Below are positions 27,970 to 37,809 of a stretch of DNA of 64,000 bases, in pieces (the stretch's first letter is position 1; each line of letters begins with the position of its first letter). A program made the translations under genes and the position numbers. The DNA is from Candidatus Kapaibacterium sp. Its GTDB lineage: Bacteria > Bacteroidota > Ignavibacteria > Kapaibacteriales > UBA7675. The DNA is taken from positions 1 to 64,000 of the forward strand of contig JANQRB010000167.1 in the NCBI GenBank assembly GCA_028284775.1. Direction: 5' to 3'. The notes below the pieces were generated by a model. The model was not told the DNA's origin. It saw nothing but the letters and a program-made list of their open reading frames with translations, and ran no database searches.

Positions 27970-29346
27970 CTAAGCCGAAGCAGCTGCCGGCTCGTACTCC
28001 TTTATCATCGTACGAATGCGTTCCTCGAAGGCCGGCGAATCGACGGCCTGCTCGATGTCGGGAATATTCATCAATTCGACGAGGAACTTATCTTGGAGTC
28101 TGCTTTCCTGCAAAGCCTGTCCATAGGGCAAATGTGAAAACGATACGATTGAATATACCGGCAGGAATGTGTTTGGATACAGTAAATTGATTTTCTTTTC
28201 AATCTTCTTGCGCAGCAGAAAATGCGGGTCGGCCACAAGATCGCGCATCTCGACGAAGTTGCGCAAGGCAAGGTCCGCGATGGCATTGGCATTATCGATA
28301 CGCAGACCTTGATATGCCTCCAGTGCATCGGCCCATCGATGCTCGTGCTCCGCCAGACAGTCCAGCAGGACGCTGCAATCCTCGAAGCCGGCATTCATCC
28401 CTTGTCCGTAGAAGGGCACGATGGCATGCGCCGCATCGCCAATCAGTGCTACTTTATCATTCGCGACCCAGGGCGAGCAACGGACAGTTACGAGGGAAGA
28501 TGTCGGATTGCGGAAATAGTCGTCGTTCAGGCTCGGCATCAGGGCCAGCGCATCCGGAAAGGTCTGTCGGAAAAAGCGCTGCAAGCTTTCGCTGCTGTCG
28601 ATGCTGGCGAAGGACGGGTCGCCTTCGAAGGGAAAGAAGAGCGTACAGGTAAAGCTGCCGTCGGGATTGGGCAGGGCAATCAGCATAAACTGACCGCGCG
28701 GCCAGATATGCAGCGCATTTTTGTCTATGAGCCACCCGCCATCCGGCGCAGCCGGAATCAGCAGTTCCTTGTAGCCGTGCGCCAGATAGCTCTGCGAATA
28801 ATCAAATCGATCCATGAATTGCATCCGGCCTCGTACGGCCGAAAAAGCGCCGTCGGCACCGATCAGATAGTCGGCCCGCACCTGATGAGTTTTGCCGCTG
28901 CCTTCATTAAGAAAGGTCGCGGCTGCCGTCTCAAGGTCGGCATCGAGGCAGCGATGGCGAAAGTGAAAGCTGACGTTGGGCAGTGCCTCGGCCTGATCCA
29001 TCAGCGTCATATTCAATCCGCCGCGCGACACCGAATAAATGGCCTGATTCTCACGACCATAGGGCTGAAATGTCAGCTCGCCGGCGGTCGAATGAATCAT
29101 GCGCCCTTTCATCGGGATGGCTTCGGCGCGAATGGCGTCGTCGATGCCGGCGGCAGCCAGGGCCTTCCAGCCGCGGGTGGAGAGCGCAAGGTTGATCGAT
29201 CGTCCGGCGGAAATCGCGATACTGCGCATATCCGGCCGCCGTTCGAAGACCTGCACCCGATAGCCCTGCCGCGCGAGCATCAGCGCCAGCAAGGAGCCGA
29301 CAAGTCCCGCCCCGGCGATTGTAACTGTCTCGTTCCGCATTGTCAT
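27970..29346 (-). CDS. kmo: Kynurenine 3-monooxygenase
   Basis: 458 aa FAD-dependent hydroxylase that converts L-kynurenine to 3-hydroxykynurenine with NADPH and O2. The N-terminal Rossmann motif is GAGLVG (12-17), SINLALSTRGWKAL is the family signature near residue 50, and the FAD-binding motif GDAAHAIVPFYGQGMNAGFEDC is complete near residue 300. The C-terminal helices that anchor the enzyme are hydrophobic. It stands downstream of kynU on the same strand (75-nt gap), which matches its pathway position before kynU. Confidence 0.95.
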   Translation of the reverse strand: MTMRNETVTIAGAGLVGSLLALMLARQGYRVQVFERRPDMRSIAISAGRSINLALSTRGWKALAAAGIDDAIRAEAIPMKGRMIHSTAGELTFQPYGRENQAIYSVSRGGLNMTLMDQAEALPNVSFHFRHRCLDADLETAAATFLNEGSGKTHQVRADYLIGADGAFSAVRGRMQFMDRFDYSQSYLAHGYKELLIPAAPDGGWLIDKNALHIWPRGQFMLIALPNPDGSFTCTLFFPFEGDPSFASIDSSESLQRFFRQTFPDALALMPSLNDDYFRNPTSSLVTVRCSPWVANDKVALIGDAAHAIVPFYGQGMNAGFEDCSVLLDCLAEHEHRWADALEAYQGLRIDNANAIADLALRNFVEMRDLVADPHFLLRKKIEKKINLLYPNTFLPVYSIVSFSHLPYGQALQESRLQDKFLVELMNIPDIEQAVDSPAFEERIRTMIKEYEPAAASA

Positions 29347-29420
29347 ACTTAGCTCACCTCCTCTGTGCTGTAATGGCCGTCGGCGCCATATTCCATTGTA
29401 GACCGGACGCTTAATTGCTC

Positions 29421-30713
29421 CTAGCTGTGCTTCCGCAACACCTCGCCCAGGACGCGGCCGAAATGAAAGACATCTTCGAAGCTGTTATACAGGGGGACGG
29501 GCGCGGCGCGAATCACATCGGGTTCCCGCCAGTCGACGACTATGCCCGCGGCTGTCAGCTCTTCAAAAACCCGTCGCCCGTGACGCGGCATGAGCATCGA
29601 TAGCTGCGCCCCGCGCTCGCGCGGGCTGCGCGGCGTAATAATCAGCGGTTCTTCCGCAGCTGAGCGCCGGCGCGCATCTTCGAGCACGAATTCCAGGTAG
29701 GCCGTCAGCCGGTCGCGTTTGGCCGCCAGGGCCGGCATCCCAACGGCATCGAAAATATCCAGCGATGCTTTGTGCGCCGCCAGCGCCAGTACCGGCGCAT
29801 TGCTCAACTGCCAGGCGGCAGCTGTTTTGGCCGGTCGAAATCCTTTTTTCATCTGAAATCGTTCCGACTCCTCGTTGCCCCACCAGCCCGCAAAGCGCGG
29901 CAGGGCGGTATTCGCCGCATGACGCCGGTGCACATATGCACCTGAAACGCCGCCCGGCCCCGAATTCAGGTACTTGTAAGAGCACCAGACCGCGAAGTCA
30001 ACGTCCCAATCATGCAGATGCAGCTCCAGGTTGCCGGCGGCGTGCGCCAGGTCAAATCCGACGACGGCGCCCGCGCGATGACCGGCGGCCGTAATCGCGG
30101 GCAGATCGAAAGCCTGGCCGGTATAGTATTGCAGACCCGGCAGCATGACAAGCGCAAGCTGCGGTCCGTGTTGCTCGATAGCATTTATAATGTCTTCCGT
30201 TCGCAGGCTATATTCGCCGGCACGCGGTGAGATTTCGATCAGGGCTTCGTCGGGATCGAGCTTGTGGTGCCGCAGCTGGGTCTCCAGGGCATACTGATCG
30301 GAGGGAAAAGCGTCGGCTTCGCAGATAATCTTGAAACGTTCGCGATCGGGCCGGAAAAACGTGACCATCAACAAATGCAGGTTAACGGTTAACTGATTCA
30401 TCGCCACCACTTCATCGGGATGCGCGCCCACCAGGCGTGCAAGCGGCCCTTCGAACATTTTGTGATAGGAGAACCAGGGGTGTTTGCTGTGAAAATGGCC
30501 TTCGACACCAAGTCGGGCCCAATCTTCGAGTTCCTGCTTGACGTAGGAAGCTGTGGCGATGGGTTGCAGTCCGAGCGAATTGCCGCAGAAATAATGCGTG
30601 TCTCGGCCCTCGAACTGTGGAAAGTGAAATTGGCTGCGATAGTCGGCAAGCGGATCGCCGGCGTCCAGTTGCCGCGCGAATTCCAGAGTGTTGCTGAAGT
30701 CTTGTGCTGTCAT
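29421..30713 (-). CDS. kynU: Kynureninase
   Basis: 430 aa PLP enzyme that cleaves 3-hydroxykynurenine (or kynurenine) to 3-hydroxyanthranilate (or anthranilate) and alanine. Recognised by YFCGNSLGLQP near residue 45, the cofactor aspartate in GFDLAHAAGN (Asp221) and the Schiff-base lysine Lys247 in WCSYKYLNSG. Length is typical. It is followed on the same strand by kmo and preceded by a 329-nt gap and the unknown class V PLP enzyme. Confidence 0.95.
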   Translation of the reverse strand: MTAQDFSNTLEFARQLDAGDPLADYRSQFHFPQFEGRDTHYFCGNSLGLQPIATASYVKQELEDWARLGVEGHFHSKHPWFSYHKMFEGPLARLVGAHPDEVVAMNQLTVNLHLLMVTFFRPDRERFKIICEADAFPSDQYALETQLRHHKLDPDEALIEISPRAGEYSLRTEDIINAIEQHGPQLALVMLPGLQYYTGQAFDLPAITAAGHRAGAVVGFDLAHAAGNLELHLHDWDVDFAVWCSYKYLNSGPGGVSGAYVHRRHAANTALPRFAGWWGNEESERFQMKKGFRPAKTAAAWQLSNAPVLALAAHKASLDIFDAVGMPALAAKRDRLTAYLEFVLEDARRRSAAEEPLIITPRSPRERGAQLSMLMPRHGRRVFEELTAAGIVVDWREPDVIRAAPVPLYNSFEDVFHFGRVLGEVLRKHS

Positions 30714-31042
30714 TCCAATTGTTGCTCGTATGCCAAAGCCTGCCGGACTGTTTCTTTATGCTGCGGCAGCTTGTAAATCCGCCGTAAAACTAGAGAATTG
30801 GCGCTAGATAGCCAAAATGAACTGCTGGCAGCCATTCGTCGACAGCGACCTTGCGGACCCCGGAGTAAACGGCTGTCGGGCCGCGGAATTGCAGCAAATT
30901 TCACAGCCCTAGCGGCAGTGGAGCGCAATCCGGCATGTCACGTTGTATTTCAATTTTCGGATCACCTTCGCCGCGAGGCTTTGCCTTTGCGACTCAACCT
31001 GTCCCATGATGGCGAGCTATATTCGCGCAGCGCGCCTGCCCC
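30714..31042. other. Intergenic region upstream of kynU
   Basis: About 330 bases between the class V PLP gene and kynU. No gene, terminator or clear operator is visible. Confidence 0.45.
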
Positions 31043-32335
31043 TTAATCAATGCCATTCCTGATGATGCGCTCCATCGTTTCGCTGAAGTAGTCGATTTCA
31101 TCAAGGCTTGTGTAAACATTCGGCGCGACGCGAATACCTTCGAAATCATCGTGCTTAATCGCTACCACCAGAATTTTGTGTTCCTTCCACAAATGTTTAG
31201 CCAGAGCGCCGGAGGGGATTCCTTCGACCTGCATTGTCGCGATGGCACAGGACCTGCCGGGCTTCAGACTGGTGTGCAGACGGACACGATCGCTGACTTT
31301 CAGGCGCTCGGCCCAACGATTGCGCAGAAAACGCAGCCGCTCCTCCTTGCGTTCGGGTCCGATACCCCGGTAAAAGCTTATTGCTTCGGCAATCGCCAGC
31401 GTATTGGCGGCGGGATGCGTGCCGATTTCCTCGAATTTGCGGATGTCCTCGTCCTTCGATTCTTCCGCTGCCTGCAAGGGCCAGATATCGCCGATACGCT
31501 CTTTGCGCACATATAGCATTCCCGTACCGTGGGGCGCTGTCAGCCACTTGTGCAGACTGCTGCCGAAAAATTCACAATCCAGGTCGGCCAGTGTAAAGGT
31601 AAAATGTCCCAGCGAATGCGCGCCGTCCACGAAGACGGGAATACCCTTGCGGCGGCCCAAGGCGCATACCGCGCGGACCGGCATTATCTGGCCGGTGAGA
31701 TAAACAACGTGGCTGATCAGGATGGCTCGCGTGCGAGGGCTGATGTGCTGTTCGTAGAGATCGACAATAAGCTGCGGGTCTTCGGCCGGTATCGGCAGGG
31801 AAAACTGACGCAAGACGATGCCGTCGCGACGTTCGCGTTGCTTCCAGGTGTTGAGCATGCGCGGATAGTCATGCGTGGTGGCCAGCACTTCGTCGCCGGG
31901 CTGCAGGTCGATGCCGTTTTGCAGAATCTGCATGCTCTCCGAGGCGTTGCGAGTCAGCGCCAGTTCTTCGGGCGAGCAATCAAAACAGCGCGCCAGGCTG
32001 CTGCGGACACTTTCCTGCTGCGGCTCCAGCACCCTCCACATCGTATAGGCGGGCGCCTTGTGCGAGTAGTCCAGGTGCTGTTTCATTGCCTGCTGCACAA
32101 TCGCCGGCGCAGGGCTGACGCCGCCATTGTTAAGGTTGATTATACTGCGGTCGACGGTAAAAGCCTGTTGAATACGGCGCCAGAAATCTTCATCGGCAGC
32201 TAGGTCCCGAGCCTGGCCTCTGTGCGCCGCTACTGTTTGCAGTACTGCCCGAGCCCTGTCGGGATTAAGAAGCGCTGTCGCCGAAGCAAAGGCTGTGGCT
32301 CCCAAACCCTGAATAAATTTGCGCCGGTCCAGCAT
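31043..32335 (-). CDS. Exported class V PLP-dependent aminotransferase-like enzyme
   Basis: 430 aa. The N-terminus RRKFIQGLGATAFASATALL looks like a twin-arginine (Tat) signal, which is unusual for fold-type I PLP enzymes. The body is an isopenicillin-N-epimerase/cysteine-desulfurase-like protein. The PLP aspartate is in DGAHSLGHF (Asp238) and the lysine in SSLHKWLTAPHG (Lys263). Many of its closest-looking relatives carry a similar twin-arginine leader and are annotated as class V aminotransferases without known substrates. Its place next to kynU suggests but does not prove a link to amino-acid or kynurenine turnover. Confidence 0.8.
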   Translation of the reverse strand: MLDRRKFIQGLGATAFASATALLNPDRARAVLQTVAAHRGQARDLAADEDFWRRIQQAFTVDRSIINLNNGGVSPAPAIVQQAMKQHLDYSHKAPAYTMWRVLEPQQESVRSSLARCFDCSPEELALTRNASESMQILQNGIDLQPGDEVLATTHDYPRMLNTWKQRERRDGIVLRQFSLPIPAEDPQLIVDLYEQHISPRTRAILISHVVYLTGQIMPVRAVCALGRRKGIPVFVDGAHSLGHFTFTLADLDCEFFGSSLHKWLTAPHGTGMLYVRKERIGDIWPLQAAEESKDEDIRKFEEIGTHPAANTLAIAEAISFYRGIGPERKEERLRFLRNRWAERLKVSDRVRLHTSLKPGRSCAIATMQVEGIPSGALAKHLWKEHKILVVAIKHDDFEGIRVAPNVYTSLDEIDYFSETMERIIRNGID

Positions 32336-32484
32336 AATTGATTGGACAAAATATTGAAAGGATTTTCCTGAAATTTATAGTATTCAACAAGAATTGCCAG
32401 CAGATTCTGCAGCAGGAGCATGAGCTTCCGCAGCAGTCGAAGGATTGAGACCCTCTTCGCGATGATGCAAGCGAGGCGCAATGA

Positions 32485-35007
32485 TTAGCGCTCTACGAGT
32501 ATTTTGACCACCCGCGAGAGGACCTGATTACTGACCTGAACAAAATAGACAGCAGGTCGAAAACTATACAAGGGCAGGTCAATGGATAGATTTTCTCCTT
32601 CAGCTTCGACATTCATTTGTTCATAAAGCAGCGCGCCCTGCAAAGTGAAGATGCGGCAGGAATACAGATCCCCTTGTTTAGCTGAGATTCTGATCGTGAC
32701 TTTTCTATCGAGTGCACTTGCACTTTGGACCGGGTTGGGATAGGCCAGCACGGCGAAATCCTGATTCGCGAATGCCCTGTCCGCAACATTCGTTGGTAGC
32801 GCATTCTGTGCTCGAAGCAGTCGGCTGATGCCTAGCGGGTGAACCGCAAACCAGGCGCTCGAATCGGCGCCGAAGGCGATACTGTTAACCTGACCCGGTA
32901 TCGGCAGTAAACCTTCGCCTTGCGGAAAAAAGCTTGCCTGTGAATTGTTTAAACGAACCACGCCGGCTGTGCCTTGCCCGTTGTTAACAGCAAACCATTT
33001 GTTGCCGAATTGATCGATACGCACCGTGCCGACATTCGTGAACTCTTGTAGTACGGGGAGCGATTCGAGTTGCCTGTAATGCCGCCAGCCTGAGTTGCGA
33101 TAGCGGCTCAGACCGCCGGGGTAGAGAGTCGCATTGTTGTTTTCGTCGTAGATGGTCTGACTCTTGTATGCCAACCATACACTGCCGTCGCGATCGACGG
33201 CCAGTCCGGCAGGAGCGCGCCGAAACCCGGCGTCGTTGCCGTCCTCAAGATTGTGTACCGTCCACCCACCCTGATCAAACTGGTACAGACCACCGACAAA
33301 TTCGTTTGTCAGTGTATCGAGCAATTGAAAGCTTGCGATCCATAGGGCTCCGGAGGGGCCTGCTTCAACAAAGCCGTCAGCCCCGTTGCCGAAGGATACG
33401 CCGCCGGCGTCGCTGATTTCTCTCCATTCGTCGTCATCGTATCGGTGGACCGTCAGGGCCTGGGTGTCCCATGCCTTCAGTCGCTCATTCCAATTTTCCT
33501 TTTTTGCGACAGCCCAGATGCTGCCTGCCGAATCGCGCGCAAGGTGGATAAAAGAATGCAAGTCTGCGGAAGGATCTGCCAATGCGTAGCTGCGCCAGTT
33601 GTCGTCCCTGAATCTGCTGACACCCCCTACGCCGGCGATCCAGACACTCTTATCGCGATCGGCCACCAGGGAGTAAATCGTATCGCTGATTACCCCATTG
33701 TCGGCTGGGAAATACTGCCAGGTGGAATCTGCGCTGCGGTAGCGCCCTAGCGATCCGCCGGACCGAGAGTCGCGATAGGCCACCCAGAGGTCGCCGTTTT
33801 TGGCGGTCATGATCCGGCGAACGCCGTTCCCATTAGGTGCATTGGTATTGCGAATCCGTTCCCAGTCCGTATCTGCAACACGGACGATGCCGCGGTTTGT
33901 AGTCAAGAGGACATTCCCGTCAGCTCCTGCAGCAATACCATTAATGCTGCTGCCGGGCAGCAGGGTATCAGATGTGAAAACCTGCCACGCGGTTTCGTCG
34001 CCTGAACATGTCAATGTTGTTTCCGTGGCTGCCCAGACACGTCCCTGCCCGTCTACATTCACGGCGCGTATCGAGGGTACGAAAAAGGGGAGGGCGATTT
34101 TGGACCAGCTATGGCCGTCAAAGCGGCTGAGACCCCAGGTTCCGCCCATCCACACCGCATTGCTGTGATCGACGGCAATCGCGCTGGCGCCGGTCCGCAA
34201 AGCATCCTCGGATCTGCCCCGTGGATATCGCTTCCATTTCGCATCGGCATAACGGCTGACGCCATGATTGTTGCCGACCCATACCGAGCCGCTGGAATCG
34301 AAAGCAATGGCGTTCAGCGTGGACAGGGAGCTCTTGGCGTCCGGAAGTTCAACGCCCTCGCTGAACAGCTCGAATTCACCTGCATTGCAGCGAATCACGG
34401 CGCTCAGTTGCTTGTCGGCATTCGGCGGCTTGTGATGGCCGATACCCCATACATCGTTTCGACTGTCCACGAGCAGTTTTGATACAGACAGTGTTCCGTC
34501 CCAATTCTCATTGTCGTATCCCGTCCAATCGCCGTGGTCGAAATATGCGATAATGGCGGTCGCGCCCGGGACACCGCCGGCCGCCATCCAGAGACGTCCG
34601 TTCCGATCGACTGCCAGACTGTTAACCCGGAGCAGTGGTTTGTCGTCCTTACCGACAATCGCTACGGCGGACCAGCTGCCGCCATCGAAGCGACTGAGTC
34701 CTTTGTCCAGTGTAGCGACCCATACCTCGCCATTCGCCGCAAGTGCAATCGAGCTGATGTGCAGGCTTCGCGGGCCGCTATGAATTCCGAAGACCTCCAG
34801 GAAGCCATCGCTTTTGCGCAGCGCCGTCAGCCCTGCACTGCTGGCGGCCCACAGTACGCTTCTGGAATCCGTCACATGGATAATTTGATCACTGTTGACA
34901 TAGCTTCGCCATTCCGGTGATGCCGGCAATTCCGGCGATCCAAAAGCATAATGGCAAACGACAGCGGTAAACAGTAGTTTCCACCTACGCATAGTGCAGT
35001 TCCTCAC
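32485..35007 (-). CDS. Secreted propeller protein (two-component-regulator-propeller type) with T9SS sorting domain
   Basis: 840 aa with an N-terminal hydrophobic signal (MRRWKLLFTAVVCHYAFG; ATG at 34992 is an alternative start). Residues ~30-740 are a series of ligand-binding-sensor-like propeller repeats with W[VAI]A-T-x-x-G[LV]SR[FY] and D-x-[NS]-[GN]-x-[VL]-W (for example GEVWVATLDKGLSRFDGGSW). No histidine kinase domain follows; instead the protein ends in a type A T9SS sorting domain (LAYPNPVQS, then SFRPAVYFVQVSNQ). So it is probably an exported surface propeller rather than a sensor. It sits inside the kynurenine gene region but shows no functional link to it. Confidence 0.83.
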   Translation of the reverse strand: MRNCTMRRWKLLFTAVVCHYAFGSPELPASPEWRSYVNSDQIIHVTDSRSVLWAASSAGLTALRKSDGFLEVFGIHSGPRSLHISSIALAANGEVWVATLDKGLSRFDGGSWSAVAIVGKDDKPLLRVNSLAVDRNGRLWMAAGGVPGATAIIAYFDHGDWTGYDNENWDGTLSVSKLLVDSRNDVWGIGHHKPPNADKQLSAVIRCNAGEFELFSEGVELPDAKSSLSTLNAIAFDSSGSVWVGNNHGVSRYADAKWKRYPRGRSEDALRTGASAIAVDHSNAVWMGGTWGLSRFDGHSWSKIALPFFVPSIRAVNVDGQGRVWAATETTLTCSGDETAWQVFTSDTLLPGSSINGIAAGADGNVLLTTNRGIVRVADTDWERIRNTNAPNGNGVRRIMTAKNGDLWVAYRDSRSGGSLGRYRSADSTWQYFPADNGVISDTIYSLVADRDKSVWIAGVGGVSRFRDDNWRSYALADPSADLHSFIHLARDSAGSIWAVAKKENWNERLKAWDTQALTVHRYDDDEWREISDAGGVSFGNGADGFVEAGPSGALWIASFQLLDTLTNEFVGGLYQFDQGGWTVHNLEDGNDAGFRRAPAGLAVDRDGSVWLAYKSQTIYDENNNATLYPGGLSRYRNSGWRHYRQLESLPVLQEFTNVGTVRIDQFGNKWFAVNNGQGTAGVVRLNNSQASFFPQGEGLLPIPGQVNSIAFGADSSAWFAVHPLGISRLLRAQNALPTNVADRAFANQDFAVLAYPNPVQSASALDRKVTIRISAKQGDLYSCRIFTLQGALLYEQMNVEAEGENLSIDLPLYSFRPAVYFVQVSNQVLSRVVKILVER

Positions 35008-35213
35008 AATGTAAGAGTACCGAGTATCTGACCGGTATTGATCGAGGAGCTTAAAGGCTGGGTGGCCTGCTCTGCAAGCGCCTTGTTCCGCTCGGGAATG
35101 TAATGATGTGTGTGAATGTAGCTGTATAAATGGGCTAAGGCTTCATTCGCCTTTCAACAGCCCAATATACAAATGCCGACGATACCAGAGCAGGGTGTCT
35201 GAGAATTTAGTGA

Positions 35214-36233
35214 TTATGTCCTTCGAAAATCTTTCTGCTGCAAGCCCAGAAATTCGAAGGCGGCGTTGGCGAACAGATCTTCTTTAACAGTCGGGCTGAG
35301 ATCGTCCATACTTTCGATAAACTTGCCGTGCTGTAAATCGCCCAGGGGGAAGGGGTAGTCGGTGCCGTAGGCGATGCGCCTGGAGCCGATGACGTCGAGT
35401 GTATAGCGCAGGGCATCCTGGTCGTGTGTGATACCGTCCACCCAGAAGGCGCCGGCGTACTCACGCGGGTCGCGAATTTCATTGAGATTAACCAGGTCGG
35501 GGCGGCAATGGTAGCCGTGCGACAGGCGGCCGAGCGTATGCGGCCAGGAACCGCCGCCGTGCGCAAAGAGAACGCGCAGCTTCGGAAAACGATCGAAGAC
35601 GCCGCCGAACATCATCGAGCAAATGGCGCGCGATGTTTCGGCGGGCATTCCCACCAGCCAGGGCAGCCAGTATTTACGCATCAGGTCGCGGCCCATCATT
35701 TCCCAGGGATGCACCAGCAGACAGCAGCCCAATGATTCAGCCGCTTCGTAAAAAGGGAAAAACTCCTCTTCATCCAGATTCTTATCCAGAATGTTCGAGC
35801 CGATCTCGAGCCCCGGTAGCCCCAGCTCTTCGACGCAGCGCGTCATCTCCTGGATAGCCAGACGCGTGTCCTGCATCGGTACGCTGCCCAGACCGATAAA
35901 CCGCTTGGGATAATCGCGCTGAATGCCGGCCATGTGATCGTTGAGGAACATCGACCAATCGAGAGCGTCTTTGGGCCTGGCCCAGTAGTTAAACAAAACG
36001 GGAACGGTGCACAGGGTCATGACATCGACATTGAAGGCGTCCATTTCTTCCAGAATCACCGCCGGATCCCAGCAGTTGGCGCGAATCTCGCGAAAGAAAA
36101 AGCCATCGTCGCGCATCATCTTGGCGCGACCGGGCATAAAGTGATCGAGATAGATAAAGCCGCCGTAGCCATATTTCTGTTTGAGATTCGGCCAGGTTTT
36201 CGGGAGTATATGAGCGTGGATATCGATTTTCAT
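35214..36233 (-). CDS. nbaD: 2-amino-3-carboxymuconate-6-semialdehyde decarboxylase (ACMSD)
   Basis: 339 aa from ATG 36233 (MKIDIHAHILPK); an in-frame codon at 36299 would add an unconserved stretch. Amidohydrolase-fold Zn enzyme that decarboxylates 2-amino-3-carboxymuconate semialdehyde to 2-aminomuconate semialdehyde and diverts the intermediate away from quinolinate. The metal and catalytic residues are all present at spacing expected for ACMSD: His6, His8, His175 (LLVHPWEM), His225 (FAHGGGSWP) and Asp292 (YGTDYPFP). Its neighbour on the same strand is 3-hydroxyanthranilate dioxygenase, which makes the substrate. Confidence 0.94.
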   Translation of the reverse strand: MKIDIHAHILPKTWPNLKQKYGYGGFIYLDHFMPGRAKMMRDDGFFFREIRANCWDPAVILEEMDAFNVDVMTLCTVPVLFNYWARPKDALDWSMFLNDHMAGIQRDYPKRFIGLGSVPMQDTRLAIQEMTRCVEELGLPGLEIGSNILDKNLDEEEFFPFYEAAESLGCCLLVHPWEMMGRDLMRKYWLPWLVGMPAETSRAICSMMFGGVFDRFPKLRVLFAHGGGSWPHTLGRLSHGYHCRPDLVNLNEIRDPREYAGAFWVDGITHDQDALRYTLDVIGSRRIAYGTDYPFPLGDLQHGKFIESMDDLSPTVKEDLFANAAFEFLGLQQKDFRRT

Positions 36234-36388
36234 ACAGCGAGTCGGAATCCTAATGAAACAAGATTCGGCCGGGGGCCGGGCCGGAAGAACGGGCGACAAG
36301 AGGCGAATAAAGCCGCTGCGGAACCAATCGCCGGGCAGAGAATGGTCATTCGCTGCTCAGGCGGGAATGTTCCGGGGCTCCGAAAAGC

Positions 36389-36913
36389 TCAGACAGCGTT
36401 GGGCGGCACAGCCATAACCGATCCGCAGTTCTTACAGGTCCGCAGGTCTTCGCTGCCGTAATAACGGGCGAAGATTTCATTGAACTGACCGATGATGTCG
36501 ACCAGGTGAAAATACTCGTCATAGAGTTTGTTACTGCAATTCTCGCAATACCACATCAGCCCGTCTTTCTCGTCGGCTTTGCGGCGGCGTTCCACTACGA
36601 GCCCGACCGAGTTGGCTTCGCGCTGCGGCGAATGCGGCACCCTGGCGGGCAGCAGGAAAATTTCACCCTCGCTGATGGGAATGTCTTTGATGACACCGTC
36701 GTCATTAACGCGCAGATTCATATTGCCTTCGAGCTGATAGAAAAACTCCTCGCCTTCATTGTAATGAAAATCCTTGCGTGAGTTTGGGCCGCCGACCACC
36801 ATTATGATGAATTCGTGATCTTTGTACACCACCTGATTGCCGACCGGCGGCTTGAGCAGATGCCGGTGTTCATCGATCCACCGTTTGAAATTGATGGGGG
36901 ATTGGAGCGCCAT
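36389..36913 (-). CDS. nbaC: 3-hydroxyanthranilate 3,4-dioxygenase
   Basis: 174 aa cupin non-haem Fe(II) enzyme that opens the ring of 3-hydroxyanthranilate. The iron ligands are His50 and Glu56 in DFHYNEGEEFFYQ and His94 in RVPHSPQR. The bacterial-type second, rubredoxin-like metal site is intact: Cys123/Cys126 (CENC) and Cys160/Cys163 (CKNC). It lies upstream of ACMSD on the same strand (155-nt gap) and diverges from the SDR gene, so one intergenic region of ~100 bases drives both halves of the cluster. Confidence 0.95.
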   Translation of the reverse strand: MALQSPINFKRWIDEHRHLLKPPVGNQVVYKDHEFIIMVVGGPNSRKDFHYNEGEEFFYQLEGNMNLRVNDDGVIKDIPISEGEIFLLPARVPHSPQREANSVGLVVERRRKADEKDGLMWYCENCSNKLYDEYFHLVDIIGQFNEIFARYYGSEDLRTCKNCGSVMAVPPNAV

Positions 36914-37017
36914 CGGGAATCCCTCCGCGGAATTATTGATCGTATTGTTTTGCTTTCGCGTATTTTTGAGCTATGCGAACGAATTTACAATTTTTTTGAC
37001 TAGCGTGGACGGGCACT

Positions 37018-37809
37018 ATGAAGGAGATGGATTTTCGCGCTAAGAATGCCCTGGTGTGCGGCAGTACGCAGGGCATCGGCCGGGCGATCGCGGAGGAGCT
37101 GGCACGGCGCGGCGCGGCGATTACCCTGGCGGCGCGCAACGAAGAAGTTCTGCAGCAAGTACGGCAGGGATTGGCGCGGGACGATGGTCAGCAGCATGAG
37201 ATAATTGTCGCCGACTTTAACAACAGCAAGGGGCTGCGCAGCCGACTCGAAGAATATTTTAACGACGGCCGCCGCGTGCACATCCTGATCAACAACAGCG
37301 GCGGGCCTCCGGGCGGACCGATTGCGGCGGCGCGTGAAGAAGAATTCGAGCTGGCCTTTGGGCGGCATCTGCTTTGCAACCATGTTTTAGCGCAGGCTTG
37401 CCTGCCGGGAATGAGAGCCGCGGGCTACGGCCGGATCATTAACATTATCTCCACCTCTGTTAAACAGCCTATTCCGGGGTTGGGAGTTTCGAATACCATC
37501 CGCGGCGCCGTGGCCAATTGGGCGAAAACACTGGCGGCTGAAGTTGCGGCCGAGGGGATAACGGTCAACAACGTTCTGCCCGGCGCAACCGCGACCGGTC
37601 GTCTGGAGTCGATCCTGCAGAAGAAAGCGGCCAAAACCGGCGCGACGCTGAATGACGTGGAAGAAGCGGCCCGCAACGAAATCCCCGCCGGTCGATTCGG
37701 CGAACCCTGGGAGGTCGCTATTGCGGCAGTTTTCCTGGCCTCGCCGCTGGCCGCCTATATTAACGGTGTCAATCTTCCGGTGGACGGCGGTCGGCTGGCC
37801 TGCCTCTAA
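37018..37809 (+). CDS. SDR-family protein with altered catalytic Tyr/Lys
   Basis: 263 aa. Cofactor motif GSTQGIGRA (15-23) and NNSGG (92-96) are normal for a short-chain dehydrogenase/reductase. The catalytic Ser145 is present, but the YxxxK motif is replaced by SNTIR (Ser158, Arg162), within GLGVSNTIRGAV. This matches a known divergent SDR group with [ST]N-x-x-R in that position, which has no settled reaction. It leads the plus-strand half of the kynurenine cluster and is followed by the aldehyde dehydrogenase (~200 nt). It may act on an aldehyde or keto intermediate of that route, but that is inference from position only. Confidence 0.85.
   Translation: MKEMDFRAKNALVCGSTQGIGRAIAEELARRGAAITLAARNEEVLQQVRQGLARDDGQQHEIIVADFNNSKGLRSRLEEYFNDGRRVHILINNSGGPPGGPIAAAREEEFELAFGRHLLCNHVLAQACLPGMRAAGYGRIINIISTSVKQPIPGLGVSNTIRGAVANWAKTLAAEVAAEGITVNNVLPGATATGRLESILQKKAAKTGATLNDVEEAARNEIPAGRFGEPWEVAIAAVFLASPLAAYINGVNLPVDGGRLACL

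Noticed and set aside
28222-29352. 376-codon plus-strand frame
   Set aside because: Antisense to kmo, which has clear FAD and substrate motifs.
32485-35007. Hybrid two-component sensor
   Set aside because: Propeller repeats resemble such sensors, but there is no Y_Y_Y, kinase or response-regulator domain; a T9SS tail ends the protein.
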